This document shows, one piece after another, positions 16,442 to 24,614 of a stretch of DNA of 64,000 nucleotides. The notes under the pieces were generated by a model, which was not told the DNA's origin, did not search any database, and saw only the letters and a list, made by a program, of their open reading frames with translations. The stretch spans positions 1 to 64,000 of IMG/VR virus record IMGVR_UViG_3300018080_000115; one strand, 5' to 3'. Both the position numbers and the translations under genes were made by a program. Numbering within the stretch: the first letter of the stretch is position 1; each line of letters opens with the position of its first letter. This DNA is from a virus.

Positions 16442-16876
16442 ATGAGCAAAGAAAGCCAAGTGACGTCGGATAATTACGCTCAGCTCGCCGCAAGAACCGA
16501 ATCAGTTCCCAAAGACATTCCTTCCGCATCGCCCGACTTCGGCAAAGACAAAATGCTGAGACTGCTGCACTGTGCAATGGGAATGTGTACTGAGGCAGGA
16601 GAAATTCAAGATCAACTTAAGCGTGCCATTTTCTATCCAGGCGCAAAACTAGACCTTGACAACATCATCGAAGAAGCAGGAGACATGCTCTGGTATGTTG
16701 GCGTACTCTGCAATCTGTTAGATATCAGTCTGACTCAACTGCTGACAGCCAACATCAACAAACTACACAAACGATACCCAGAAGGATTCAGCGGCTTCGA
16801 CGCCCTGAACCGAAACGTTGAAGCCGAAATGGAAGCAATCCAAACTTCAATCAAAGACGACCTTCAAAATACCTGA
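16442..16876 (+). CDS. MazG-like nucleotide pyrophosphohydrolase
   Basis: 144 residues of the all-alpha NTP pyrophosphatase superfamily, which hydrolyse (d)NTPs to monophosphates and are frequent in phages. Metal-binding signature: CTEAGEIQDQ (about residues 45-54, ExxE type) and IIEEAGDMLWYVG (about 77-89, ExxD type), then LHKRYPEGFS, the common end of phage MazG domains. The N-terminal 35 residues are an additional leader. AAAGGAAAAAAAC precedes the ATG. Catalytic residues intact. Confidence 0.88.
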   Translation: MSKESQVTSDNYAQLAARTESVPKDIPSASPDFGKDKMLRLLHCAMGMCTEAGEIQDQLKRAIFYPGAKLDLDNIIEEAGDMLWYVGVLCNLLDISLTQLLTANINKLHKRYPEGFSGFDALNRNVEAEMEAIQTSIKDDLQNT

Positions 16877-18279
16877 TTGCTTCAACATCGCCTGAAGCAT
16901 CCACTTCAACCTGAGCAATGACAAGTTCTTGATTTATTGACAAATCCAACATACCATAACTGCAACAATCAGGAGTCACACAACAATCCAATGCCGCTGA
17001 TTCTGTCACACAAGATTCGACTGAAGCCGAACAACAAGCAGGTTGCTCATCTGAAGCATGCTTGTGATGTGTCTCGATTCGTCTACAATTGGGCTTTGAA
17101 TCAATGGCAACGGATGTTTGAGGCAGGCGAGAAGCCGTCTGCAAACAAGATCGACAAGCGTTTCAATCAAGTCAAGAAACAGTCCTATCCATGGGTTTTG
17201 GATGTCAGCAAATCTGTACCGCAGATTGCAATCAAGAACCTTGGGCAGGCATTCAAACGATTCTTCAATAAACAATCGAAATATCCACATTTCAAACGAA
17301 AGAATAAGTGTAAGAATTCGTTTGGATTGCAGAATAATCAGTTTGATATAAATAACAAAATCATTCGACTGCCCAAGCTGGGCAATGTTCGGATATACAA
17401 TGCATTGCATTTCTCTGGAAAGATCATGTCTGCAACCATCAGTCAGACTGCTGACAGATGGTTTGTTTCGATAACTGTTGAGGTTGACTTTGATCCATCA
17501 ACAATCAGACACGAAAACCAAGGTTTGATCGGGATCGATGTCGGACTCAATAGTTTTGCCGTACTCAGTACGGGTCATTCGTTTGATGCGCCGAAACCAT
17601 TGAAGCATGCTTTGAGACAGTTAAAAACACTGAACAAGAAGCTGTCTCGACAAATCAGATTATCCAACAACTGGAAAAAGACAAAACAGAGGATTGCAAA
17701 GCTGTACTATCGCATCAGTTGTATTCGAAACGATTTCCTGCACAAGCTGACTTCGTTTCTGACACAACGATTCAACGGTATTGCAATCGAGAATCTGAAT
17801 ATCAAAGGCATGCTTCGAAACCATCGATTGGCACGATCGATCAGTGATGTTGCTTGGTCTGAATTCAGAAGACAGTTGGAGTACAAAGCGGAACTGTACG
17901 GTTCAGAAATCGCTGCAATCGATCGATGGTTTCCAAGCACGCAGACGTGTTCGAACTGTGGTGAGCGCAAACAAGGAAATGAGAAACTGAAGCTTGGTGA
18001 TAAATTCTATCACTGCGATCATTGCGGTTTTGAAGCGAATCGCGACTTCAACGCTGCAATCAACATCAGAAATCAAGGGTTCAACCTTGAGTCGGCCGAT
18101 GGCTTGTCGGCCAAGAAGCCTGTCGCCTCATTGGTCAATAGTTTCAATGCATCAGTGCTGAAGCCAAACCATGATTGGGCAGGAAGTTTTCATGGGTCTG
18201 CTGTAGATAGTGCTGCGACAATGCAGTCACAGCGGATTCAGTAAGAAAAATGAAGCACATGCGCCGTCATTTCTTGTAA
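16877..18279 (+). mobile_element. Probable IS200/IS605-type element with orphan tnpB (ends not resolved)
   Basis: A single tnpB with about 110 bases of leader and no tnpA beside it, the common non-autonomous form. The ends are not certain. A hairpin AAGAAAAATGA/TCATTTCTT (18243-18275) just after the stop could be the right-end structure or a terminator shared with the convergent gene. Confidence 0.55.
16991..18244 (+). CDS. tnpB: TnpB RNA-guided nuclease (IS605 type)
   Basis: 417 residues. The helix-turn-helix-like start LSHKIRLKPNNKQ is typical of IS605 TnpB. RuvC residues are intact: Asp in IGIDVGLN (about 178-185), Glu in AIENLNIKGM (about 259-268) and Asp in NRDFNAAINI (about 349-358), with the zinc finger CSNCGERK...CDHCGF. 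A 50-residue tail after the fold is unusual. It differs clearly from the IS607-type TnpB at the left end, so two separate transposon families invaded this replicon. The guide RNA would overlap the 3-prime end of the gene. Confidence 0.92.
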   Translation: MPLILSHKIRLKPNNKQVAHLKHACDVSRFVYNWALNQWQRMFEAGEKPSANKIDKRFNQVKKQSYPWVLDVSKSVPQIAIKNLGQAFKRFFNKQSKYPHFKRKNKCKNSFGLQNNQFDINNKIIRLPKLGNVRIYNALHFSGKIMSATISQTADRWFVSITVEVDFDPSTIRHENQGLIGIDVGLNSFAVLSTGHSFDAPKPLKHALRQLKTLNKKLSRQIRLSNNWKKTKQRIAKLYYRISCIRNDFLHKLTSFLTQRFNGIAIENLNIKGMLRNHRLARSISDVAWSEFRRQLEYKAELYGSEIAAIDRWFPSTQTCSNCGERKQGNEKLKLGDKFYHCDHCGFEANRDFNAAINIRNQGFNLESADGLSAKKPVASLVNSFNASVLKPNHDWAGSFHGSAVDSAATMQSQRIQ

Positions 18280-18708
18280 TCAGTGAACCTCACAACTGCG
18301 TTCGCCAGTCAGCGTATCACGCATCAGAATCTTGGTCAGCGCCAACAGCACCTTGGCGTTTTCGATCGTATGCGCATCGGATTGTTCCAGGTTGACATTG
18401 CGCCACTCTCCGCCAACCATCATCTGAAAAACGTACCGGTCATGCTCACCGTACACGACCACATACGTCGAATCATCGCCGTTTTCGCGTTCCATGTCCA
18501 TCACGATCAGAACACCGCTGTTCCTGCCGGTCAAATGAGGCATCGTGTGTTCCACGGTCAGATTCAACTGATTATGGAACCCGACCGACTTGTGACGCAG
18601 CCCGTCGATCACCGGACACAGCCGGAACATGCCGCCGTGTGCCGCCTGATGAAACCCCTGGCTCAGATCCGCGCTACGGATCGCTTCGTTCGTGCTGATG
18701 GTCTTCAT
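18280..18708 (-). CDS. Hypothetical protein, 142 aa
   Basis: Starts MKTISTNEAIRSADLSQGFH directly after GAAAGGACAGACC. Beta-rich centre (LIVMDMERE, YVVVYGEHDRYVFQMM) and a helical end. It has its own class I promoter (18731-18759) and converges on the TnpB gene. Not recognised. Confidence 0.82.
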   Translation of the reverse strand: MKTISTNEAIRSADLSQGFHQAAHGGMFRLCPVIDGLRHKSVGFHNQLNLTVEHTMPHLTGRNSGVLIVMDMERENGDDSTYVVVYGEHDRYVFQMMVGGEWRNVNLEQSDAHTIENAKVLLALTKILMRDTLTGERSCEVH

Positions 18709-18730
18709 GGTCTGTCCTTTCATGATTTGA

Positions 18731-18759
18731 ATTCTATCGATTCCGTGACTATCTGTCAA
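18731..18759 (-). promoter_or_regulatory. Class I promoter (TTGACA-17-TAGAAT)
   Basis: Minus strand TTGACAGATAGTCACG then TAGAAT after exactly 17 bases. The GTCAC in the spacer is a half-site like those in the operator arrays. Confidence 0.75.
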
Positions 18760-18781
18760 GCTGTATGCTAAAGCAAGACTT

Positions 18782-19176
18782 TTAGACTTTCAAAGCGTAT
18801 CGAATCGCCGCGTTTGCAATCGCTTCTTTGGCATCTTCCGACAACACCAGATGTTGCGTTTTTGAGCCTCTGCTGGTGTTGATCTCTTCACGACAGACAT
18901 CAACCAAAAACCAGTTTTGCATGCCGCGCTCAATCGTGACCTTCGTTGCCGTTGCGGAATGCTGGTAACTGTTGCAGCCCACTCCATCCCACCACTGAAA
19001 CCGACACCCCTTCCGCAGATTCTTGGGACATCCGTGCTGTGTCAAATGTCTCTCAAGATCTTTAACCATCACCACCACCGCATCGGCGTCAATGGTGCGC
19101 GCCCGACATCCACGCTGCGCGTTATCGAGAGCATCCTGAATCTTCTTTTTTTCTGTCCAACAATTTTGATTTTCAT
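18782..19176 (-). CDS. Hypothetical protein apparently needing a -1 frameshift
   Basis: The well-placed ATG at 19176, behind AGGAAAGGGCTGGACC, encodes MKIKIVGQKK and then would stop after 33 residues. The adjacent -1 frame is open from there to 18782 and gives a normal 115-residue continuation (KIQDALDNAQRG...). The frames meet at a run of seven A (minus strand; 19146-19152). Either ribosomes slip at this run, or an indel or sequencing error broke the gene. The long frame has no ATG or good start of its own. Family unknown; contains a possible CREEINTSRG region. Confidence 0.6.
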
Positions 19177-19202
19177 GGTCCAGCCCTTTCCTTATTCTGG
19201 CT

Positions 19203-19475
19203 TCAGCCTTGATCCTTGAGCCCGAACGCCTCAGCAAGACTGAGGTTGCCGCTGCCGCAATCGATCATCTCTTGCACGTTCACAATCTCAGACTGATAGG
19301 CGCGATCGTAATGCCGTTCAACCATCCCCGCCTCATCACACCTGTGACAGACATAGTGTTCAGCGGTCTGTTCGCCGTCATCCATCATCCCTTTATAGGC
19401 CACCGTCACGATCACATCCGCCGCACGCTCGCCACCACACATCTCACACCTCGGTCGTTCACGTCGCTCAGTCAT
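19203..19475 (-). CDS. Zinc-ribbon hypothetical protein, 90 aa
   Basis: CEMCGGERAADVIV (residues 11-24) and YVCHRCDEAGM (about 41-51) form a classic four-Cys zinc ribbon. The end (SLAEAFGLKDQG) is a short helix. It heads the short leftward block next to operator array B. Confidence 0.82.
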   Translation of the reverse strand: MTERRERPRCEMCGGERAADVIVTVAYKGMMDDGEQTAEHYVCHRCDEAGMVERHYDRAYQSEIVNVQEMIDCGSGNLSLAEAFGLKDQG

Positions 19476-19516
19476 CTGCCTATCCTTTTGGTTCGTGTTT
19501 CACACCTTGACTCAAA

Positions 19517-19545
19517 ACAATTGCACTTCGTATGCCAATTGTCAA
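19517..19545 (-). promoter_or_regulatory. Promoter for the 19203-19475 gene
   Basis: Minus strand TTGACA (19545-19540), 17 bases, AATTGT (19522-19517). The spacer begins ATTGGCAT, matching the rightward promoter at 19845 (ATTGGCATGC). Confidence 0.55.
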
Positions 19546-19654
19546 GAATTCGTGACAAACCATACATCCTACCAGAATCACTAAAGAGTCAATAAAACAC
19601 ACATCTCAAAAAACAATCATCGTTTCGCGCACATCTTCGCAGCGCCCCCAAAAA

Positions 19655-19738
19655 GTGACAATATTCGTCACTCATGTGACACAAATTGTCACCAGAATGA
19701 CGTCAATTGTCACTATTGAGACACAAAACGTCAACCAC
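19655..19738. promoter_or_regulatory. Operator array B: four palindromes with a 21-base period
   Basis: Sites start at 19655 (GTGACAATATTCGTCAC), 19676 (GTGACACAAATTGTCAC), 19697 (ATGACGTCAATTGTCAC) and 19718 (GAGACACAAAACGTCAA). The starts are exactly 21 bases apart, two turns of DNA, so all face the same side. It lies between divergent transcripts. Confidence 0.88.
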
Positions 19739-19844
19739 AAAAGTGCAACCATCAACAATAAACAGTAAGTCGAAAAACATCATTCAGAAAACAACCAATA
19801 AAACCAACAACTTACAACAAAAACCAGAAATCTGTAACAGATAC

Positions 19845-19873
19845 ACCACAATTGGCATGCTCCATGCTACTGT
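19845..19873 (+). promoter_or_regulatory. Class II promoter
   Basis: -10 TACTGT (19868-19873) with ATTGGCATGCTCCATGC as the 17-base spacer; the -35 position (ACCACA) is weak. The stretch ATGCTACTGTTACA then GACAACG recurs at 39201 and 39507. Confidence 0.65.
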
Positions 19874-19917
19874 TACAAGACAACGAACACGCAACCACTC
19901 GACGAAAGGACAATCCA

Positions 19918-20211
19918 ATGTCGAAGAAAATCGCAGAGCCCAAGTGTTACGGACAGTACAGCGGACAGTACAACGACGGTCAGCCTTGGACGCAAGAATG
20001 GTACACGTCCAAGAGCCGCGATGCCAGCAAGCGCACGCGCATGCTGCGCAAGCTGGGTTTCGCCTGCCGCAGCGAGTCCATGGGCTACCAGACGGGCACG
20101 GGCTACAACATGACGCTCATCAGCATCGAAGCTGCTGCACACGAGCTGCCGCCTGTCGAGATGAAGAATCGCACGCAGGAACGCAACGAAATCGCCGCGT
20201 TCTTCAACTAG
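19918..20211 (+). CDS. Small protein of the LPPVE family, 97 aa
   Basis: Contains CYGQYSGQYNDGQPWTQEWY and KRTRMLRKLGFA, ending HELPPVEMK. The protein at 39574-39825 shows the same order (CYGKY.L..GWTSEWY, KKRIRQLKEEG, MGF, MTLLHIHAP, LLPAE), as does that at 38605-38847. No function known. Strong leader GAAAGGACAATCC and its own class II promoter; followed by a GC-rich hairpin. Confidence 0.85.
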   Translation: MSKKIAEPKCYGQYSGQYNDGQPWTQEWYTSKSRDASKRTRMLRKLGFACRSESMGYQTGTGYNMTLISIEAAAHELPPVEMKNRTQERNEIAAFFN

Positions 20212-20232
20212 ACCGAAACCAACAACACGAAC

Positions 20233-20255
20233 ACGGGCAGACACAGTCTGCCCGT
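20233..20255 (+). terminator. GC-rich hairpin, possible terminator or processing site
   Basis: Perfect stem ACGGGCAGAC/GTCTGCCCGT with a 3-base loop. No T run follows, so it may stabilise the transcript end rather than terminate. Confidence 0.5.
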
Positions 20256-20292
20256 CCCAATTCCCCAACCTCAACCATTCAAGGACAGAATC

Positions 20293-20592
20293 ATGACCGA
20301 CCGACAATGGAGACAACAGCTTCAAGAAGAAAGAGCTGCCAGAAACAAGGCCATGCGTGAACGTCAAGCACAAAAAAACCAAAAGATCAAAACGCAGATT
20401 CCAGTTACGGTACGATTCTGCGGAGAAGTCTGCAACCCCAACTGCGACTGCTTCAAGCGATCCCGCGACGGCTACAAATGCATCCTGACCGGCAAGCCTG
20501 ACAATCTGGCGAGGCATGAAAACTACAACATGAACGGCGGCGCACACGGCATGCTGCGCAATCCAGCATGTTTCCAACAGTTCGGCGAATAG
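20293..20592 (+). CDS. Hypothetical protein, 99 aa
   Basis: Basic first third (QLQEERAARNKAMRERQAQK), then a Cys-rich part FCGEVCNPNCDCFKRSRDGYK and a late Cys, probably a metal site. ATG follows AAGGACAGAATC. Not recognised. Confidence 0.8.
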   Translation: MTDRQWRQQLQEERAARNKAMRERQAQKNQKIKTQIPVTVRFCGEVCNPNCDCFKRSRDGYKCILTGKPDNLARHENYNMNGGAHGMLRNPACFQQFGE

Positions 20593-20668
20593 AAGGCATC
20601 ACAAACATCTCACAAGTTTGTCACTTCTGTTCAAGCCAAGGTGTATGACGTCAAAAGAAGGAGTCACG

Positions 20669-20989
20669 ATGTCTTGGGAAAAGAAAATTGAAACGGTCAA
20701 GAACCTCAGAAGCTTCACACGGAAAGTGTTCCGTACGTTCCGTGAAATCCAATACGAAAACAACCACATCGTACGCACAAAGGCTCCTGTCATTCCACAA
20801 GAAATCGCTGAGCGTCTTGACACTCCCTTGGAAACAATCAACAACGTGCTCAAAACACTGACCGACAAAAAACTGATCAAACTTCTTCCGTCCAAGCGAG
20901 ACCCGGACATCATTTTCATCGTCTTCGACGGCGACGAAACAGAACGCGCTTACGTCGATAGTTGGATGGAAATAGGAAAAGGACAATAA
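20669..20989 (+). CDS. Winged-helix-like protein, 106 aa
   Basis: PVIPQEIAERLDTPLETINN followed by VLKTLTDKKLIKLL is a plausible winged-helix DNA-binding unit (about residues 42-77), then a short beta wing (IIFIVFDGD). ATG after GAAGGAG. It might regulate nearby genes, but no target can be read from the sequence. Confidence 0.7.
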   Translation: MSWEKKIETVKNLRSFTRKVFRTFREIQYENNHIVRTKAPVIPQEIAERLDTPLETINNVLKTLTDKKLIKLLPSKRDPDIIFIVFDGDETERAYVDSWMEIGKGQ

Positions 20990-21010
20990 ATTCAGACCCA
21001 TAAGGCACAA

Positions 21011-21943
21011 ATGAAAAAAACAACAAAACCGGAAGACAGAGTCATCTTCGAATGCGTCTCAGGCAGTCACGCCTACGGCATGAACACGCCGGAAAGCGAC
21101 ACGGATCTGAGAGGCGTCTTCGTCCCTCCGCTCGACTGGTGCACGGGATTCATCAAGCGCGAAAGTCAATTCTCAGGAGACAGCAACGAAGATCGAATCA
21201 TCTACGAGATCAGGAAGTTCTTCCGCATGGCCGCAGACGCCAACCCGAACATCCTGGAACTGCTGTGGATGCCGCAAGACTGCATTCTTCAATTCCACTC
21301 GTCTTGGAAACGCATCCAAGACCACCGAGAACTGTTCCTGAGCGCCAAAGTACGCCACACCTATACCGGCTACGCATTTTCACAACTGAATCGCATGAAG
21401 CGTCACAGAGAATGGCTTCTCAATCCGCCTGAACGCGCTCCCAAATGGTCGGACTTCGGCATTCCAGACGAAGACGAAGCACGCCAAAAGATCACCAAGG
21501 ACATCAAACGCCTGAGCGAAGCCGGTATCGACCCCATGAAGACGCATGGCGAATTCGTGAAGAACAGCGGGTCCTACAAACGAGCTATGGAAATCTGGCA
21601 ACACTACCAGGAATGGAAGCTGAACCGGAACCCGAAGCGAGCGGAATGGGAAGCGAAATTCGGGTACGACTCGAAACACGCATCACACCTTGTTCGTCTT
21701 CTCAGACAGGGACACGAAATCATCACGACCGGCGAAGTCATCGTCAGACGACCGGACGCGAAAGAACTGCTTGCGATCCGCAACGAAGGGATTTGGTCCT
21801 ATGACAAGCTGATCGCCTACGCCACAGAAATGGAAGAGAAGATCAAGAACGACGCAGCAGCGGAAACATGCAGTCTGCCGCAAAAGCCGAACAGAGAACT
21901 GCTCAACGAATTGTGTGCCTCAATCATCGAACGATTTCTGTGA
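21011..21943 (+). CDS. Predicted nucleotidyltransferase (YcgL/COG3541 type)
   Basis: 310 residues. The N-terminus has CVSGSHAYGMNTPESDTDLR (GS followed by DxD), the catalytic signature of the polymerase-beta nucleotidyltransferase fold, then GVFVPPLDW as in the COG3541 group. The body carries conserved HASHLVRLL and VRRPDAKELLAIRNEG, the usual end of this family. Family members transfer a nucleotide to an unknown acceptor. Phage copies are common. Catalytic residues intact; the start has only a weak ribosome site. Confidence 0.88.
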   Translation: MKKTTKPEDRVIFECVSGSHAYGMNTPESDTDLRGVFVPPLDWCTGFIKRESQFSGDSNEDRIIYEIRKFFRMAADANPNILELLWMPQDCILQFHSSWKRIQDHRELFLSAKVRHTYTGYAFSQLNRMKRHREWLLNPPERAPKWSDFGIPDEDEARQKITKDIKRLSEAGIDPMKTHGEFVKNSGSYKRAMEIWQHYQEWKLNRNPKRAEWEAKFGYDSKHASHLVRLLRQGHEIITTGEVIVRRPDAKELLAIRNEGIWSYDKLIAYATEMEEKIKNDAAAETCSLPQKPNRELLNELCASIIERFL

Positions 21944-21981
21944 GACACGACGCGCGCAACACGATTCAGAAAGAACATGTC

Positions 21982-22638
21982 ATGAGCCTCAAAGAAGAGA
22001 CGAAAAAGAGTCTTCCGAAAATCAACCACAACACAAACAAACTCACCGTATATGAAACACTGTTCAACGGCGGCGCATGCGTCGAAGACCAACAAGTCGG
22101 CTTATGGCTTCTCAAAGACAAAAAGATGAATCCGATTGCATGGATCGACGAAGCAAGAAAAGAACCAGACGACATCACAAAACCTCTTCCGCCGCCATGC
22201 AAACTCATCGAAAGCCTTGAAGAATTTCTTGACGGTCAAGGAAGACTGCTTGTGCATCTTCCAATCGAAACCTGGATTGAAATGTCCAAAGAAACGGCGC
22301 GTACATTCGTCAGAAAAGCAAAGCGCATTCATTATAATCTGCATGCCAAACATTATAATCTGCATACCAAAATCGAACAGCTTCCGCCGCCCGATTCCAA
22401 TTACGATCTGAGCTGCATCGAAATCCGAATTACACTTGCCATCAGAATCAACCCCATCATAGAACGCGAAACATACCAAGTGCGTTGCTATCGAATTCGA
22501 CCAATCGAAAGAGAAAATCCGTTTCTGATGACATTGCTTCCAATTCCAGGCTCAAACATGAAGTCCATCACGGCACACTGGTCACAGCAAGTAGAACAGC
22601 TCTATGAATGGAAACGATATTATCCATCCAAAGCATAG
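21982..22638 (+). CDS. ETLFNGG-family hypothetical protein, 218 aa
   Basis: One of three paralogues with those at 23066-23659 and 37391-37918. Shared parts: YETLFNGG near the start, a W-centred helix (IETWIEMSKETARTF) and an end reading PFLMTLLPIPGSN...HW. Residues at about 117-130 are a perfect tandem copy, HYNLHAK then HYNLHTK, caused by a 21-base duplication (22330-22371). Function unknown. Confidence 0.82.
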   Translation: MSLKEETKKSLPKINHNTNKLTVYETLFNGGACVEDQQVGLWLLKDKKMNPIAWIDEARKEPDDITKPLPPPCKLIESLEEFLDGQGRLLVHLPIETWIEMSKETARTFVRKAKRIHYNLHAKHYNLHTKIEQLPPPDSNYDLSCIEIRITLAIRINPIIERETYQVRCYRIRPIERENPFLMTLLPIPGSNMKSITAHWSQQVEQLYEWKRYYPSKA

Positions 22639-22762
22639 GCCATCTTAAAGAAACCTCATGATCCCGATCACCACCACAGCCCGTTTTTTTCAGCACCTCG
22701 AAAAGGAACCAGTGCCGAAACAAGCAGACTGAAACTCAACACTGAAAGAGGAGAAAGCCGAA

Positions 22763-22948
22763 ATGCCGACTACAACAACCCCAAAATGTGCATGGTGCGA
22801 CAAGAACGACAACGTTCCCGCCACACGCAAAGTCACCGGACGCTTCCGCCTGACCACAGGCAAGAAAACATTCCACCTCTGCGACGAACACGCACAGGAA
22901 GCCGAAGACCGCGTCATGTTCGTGGTCAGCTCCAACGAAGCAGTCTGA
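22763..22948 (+). CDS. Small zinc-binding protein, 61 aa
   Basis: PKCAWCDKNDNVPATRKVTG then FHLCDEHAQEAED: a C-x2-C...C-x2-H zinc knuckle. The 60-aa protein at 33160-33342 has the same order (CESC, VTG, YLCNDH), so the two are paralogues. AGGAGAAAGCCGAA precedes the ATG. Confidence 0.82.
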   Translation: MPTTTTPKCAWCDKNDNVPATRKVTGRFRLTTGKKTFHLCDEHAQEAEDRVMFVVSSNEAV

Positions 22949-22968
22949 TCATCAACCGGCTTCTGCAA

Positions 22969-23018
22969 GCGTCACAGATTGTCAAAATTTTTATAAAAGC
23001 CTTGACAATCTGTGACGC
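22969..23018. repeat. Perfect 17-bp inverted repeat over a promoter -35 box
   Basis: GCGTCACAGATTGTCAA (22969-22985) and its exact complement TTGACAATCTGTGACGC (23002-23018), 16 bases apart. The right arm contains the -35 box of the following promoter. It may be an operator pair, or a terminator for the preceding gene. Confidence 0.9.
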
Positions 23019-23030
23019 GCACCGTACAAT
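23002..23030 (+). promoter_or_regulatory. Class I promoter (TTGACA-17-TACAAT)
   Basis: TTGACAATCTGTGACG at 23002 and TACAAT at 23025-23030, spacer exactly 17. Confidence 0.85.
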
Positions 23031-23065
23031 CAGAGTCAAGAATGATCAAGAAAGGACAGACCAAC

Positions 23066-23659
23066 ATGCCGCAAACCACAACCGCCGACACCGAAAAGAT
23101 GATCACAGAAAAGATTCTATTTCCTGTACTTGTTCTTGAAACGCTTTTCAACGGCGGATTCGTCTCCAATGAAAACGACACGGTTGAAGAACCGCAGTTT
23201 TTTCTGTTGGACAAAGACAAGAACAAAATCGTCCCAATCCCATTCGAAAAAACAAACGACAAGATTTTCTTCAGATGGCTATATTCGAATGTTCTTGTCG
23301 TAACAGATTCTCCCACTCTGCTCCAAATGCGCGTCTACATCACGGACACGACATGGATGAGCATCGCCCAACACATGACAGATGCATTCGAACGTCTTGT
23401 GTCCTTCAACAACGAATGCCACCACATTGACATCGAACAGCTCTGCAACAACGCAATGCAGGAAGTTCGAATCACAACGGCCTCATATATCGCCGGTTCC
23501 TGTCCACACCCGATCATTCGGCGATACAAGGTGTTTCCGTCCGAACGTCATCCTCAAGGACCATTCGCTATGACCAGTGTTCCGCACCCCGGTTCGAACA
23601 AAGAAGCCGAACACATGCACTGGAAGGAAGTCGTGAACACAATCACAGGCGAAGAATGA
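23066..23659 (+). CDS. ETLFNGG-family hypothetical protein, 197 aa
   Basis: Paralogue of the 21982-22638 protein: LVLETLFNGGFVSNEN, then DTTWMSIAQHMTDAFERLV matching the W helix, and PFAMTSVPHPGSN near the end. The leader GAAAGGACAGACCAAC precedes the ATG, with a class I promoter just upstream. Confidence 0.85.
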   Translation: MPQTTTADTEKMITEKILFPVLVLETLFNGGFVSNENDTVEEPQFFLLDKDKNKIVPIPFEKTNDKIFFRWLYSNVLVVTDSPTLLQMRVYITDTTWMSIAQHMTDAFERLVSFNNECHHIDIEQLCNNAMQEVRITTASYIAGSCPHPIIRRYKVFPSERHPQGPFAMTSVPHPGSNKEAEHMHWKEVVNTITGEE

Positions 23660-23880
23660 AGAAAGAAAATCAAAGCGAACGTCGAGTCAACCTCAAGCGG
23701 ATTCTCGAAGATCCCGACCAGCGCAGAAAGCTGATGGTCACAACCATCATCGCAACACAAGCGCGTGAAGGAATCACAACGACCAGAGAACAAGCCGAAG
23801 CCGCTTATGATGCTGTCCAAACCCAGGAGAGACGGACGAAATCAAAACCGCCCATTGGAAGGATATCGTTGCCGAACTGA
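23656..23880 (+). CDS. Small basic protein, 74 aa
   Basis: ATGA overlap with the preceding stop. Helical, Arg/Lys/Gln-rich (VNLKRILEDPDQRRKLM). No family recognised. Confidence 0.7.
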   Translation: MKKENQSERRVNLKRILEDPDQRRKLMVTTIIATQAREGITTTREQAEAAYDAVQTQERRTKSKPPIGRISLPN

Positions 23881-23893
23881 AAGAAGAAAGCCG

Positions 23894-24184
23894 ATGAGGA
23901 AATATCGAGAAGTCTGCGACATCTGCCGGAAGAGATCAAAAGGGCTCAAGACTCTTCCGCTTCGAATGGATAACAGCCATCAAGTCTCGGAAGGTTTTGT
24001 CGTCTGCATGGAATGCAGAAAAGACCTTCCGCCCGAATTCCAAAACAGACTCGTACGCACCGAAACCACGCATCAAGATCATCTGGACGCAATGGCGAAG
24101 CCGAAAAACGAAGTGTTGGCCGAAGCATTGAAGCTTCTCGGCAAAATGAACATTCAGCTCAGCAAAAAACGAAAAAAGTCTTGA
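23894..24184 (+). CDS. Zinc-finger hypothetical protein, 96 aa
   Basis: VCDICRKRSKGLKTLPLR and VVCMECRKDLPPEFQNRL give a four-Cys zinc ribbon. The next gene repeats it closely (VCDICRRNSDDLEPLPIR, LMCPECKANLPTPFQNEI), so this is a tandem gene duplication. Confidence 0.82.
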   Translation: MRKYREVCDICRKRSKGLKTLPLRMDNSHQVSEGFVVCMECRKDLPPEFQNRLVRTETTHQDHLDAMAKPKNEVLAEALKLLGKMNIQLSKKRKKS

Positions 24185-24209
24185 CAATTTGTAACAAGTC
24201 AAGTACAAT
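24181..24209 (+). promoter_or_regulatory. Class I promoter (TTGACA-17-TACAAT)
   Basis: TTGACAATTTGTAACA at 24181 and TACAAT at 24204-24209. The -35 box overlaps the stop codon of the preceding gene. Confidence 0.85.
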
Positions 24210-24257
24210 CATGATCAAGACTGCAAGACCGAACAAGAGCAAGAAGAGACAGAGAAG

Positions 24258-24572
24258 ATGGAAAAACAAACCAGAATCGTCTGCGACATCTGCCGCCGAA
24301 ACAGCGATGATTTGGAGCCGCTTCCAATCAGGCAGCCGCATGGAAGCACGTCAAAGGATCTTCTGATGTGTCCCGAATGCAAAGCGAATCTGCCCACACC
24401 GTTTCAAAATGAAATCGACGATGCGGACAACAGACCGTCCAAAACCGCAAAACAGCTGCTCACGAACGCCCTGAGAATCTTGTGTCGCTTCAACAGCAAA
24501 TTCAGCGGAATACAGGACGAACGCAGCGACTACAGAAACTCTCGTCATCGATGGGACCCCCCAAAAACTTGA
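24258..24572 (+). CDS. Zinc-finger hypothetical protein, 104 aa (tandem paralogue)
   Basis: Starts MEKQTRIVCDICRRNSDD. Four-Cys ribbon as in the preceding gene, followed by a different helical end (TAKQLLTNALRILCRFNSKF). It has its own class I promoter, so the duplicates are separately controlled. Confidence 0.82.
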   Translation: MEKQTRIVCDICRRNSDDLEPLPIRQPHGSTSKDLLMCPECKANLPTPFQNEIDDADNRPSKTAKQLLTNALRILCRFNSKFSGIQDERSDYRNSRHRWDPPKT

Positions 24573-24614
24573 CAACCCGAATACAAAGCGCCACACTGAA
24601 AGAAGATGCACACC

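Noticed and set aside
16851-16950. Leftward 33-codon frame beside the orphan TnpB
   Set aside because: Protein-like composition but no ribosome site, and antisense to the end of the MazG gene.
19655-19738. CRISPR array
   Set aside because: The regularly spaced sites are 17-bp palindromes with 2-6-base linkers and no spacers; no cas genes are seen.
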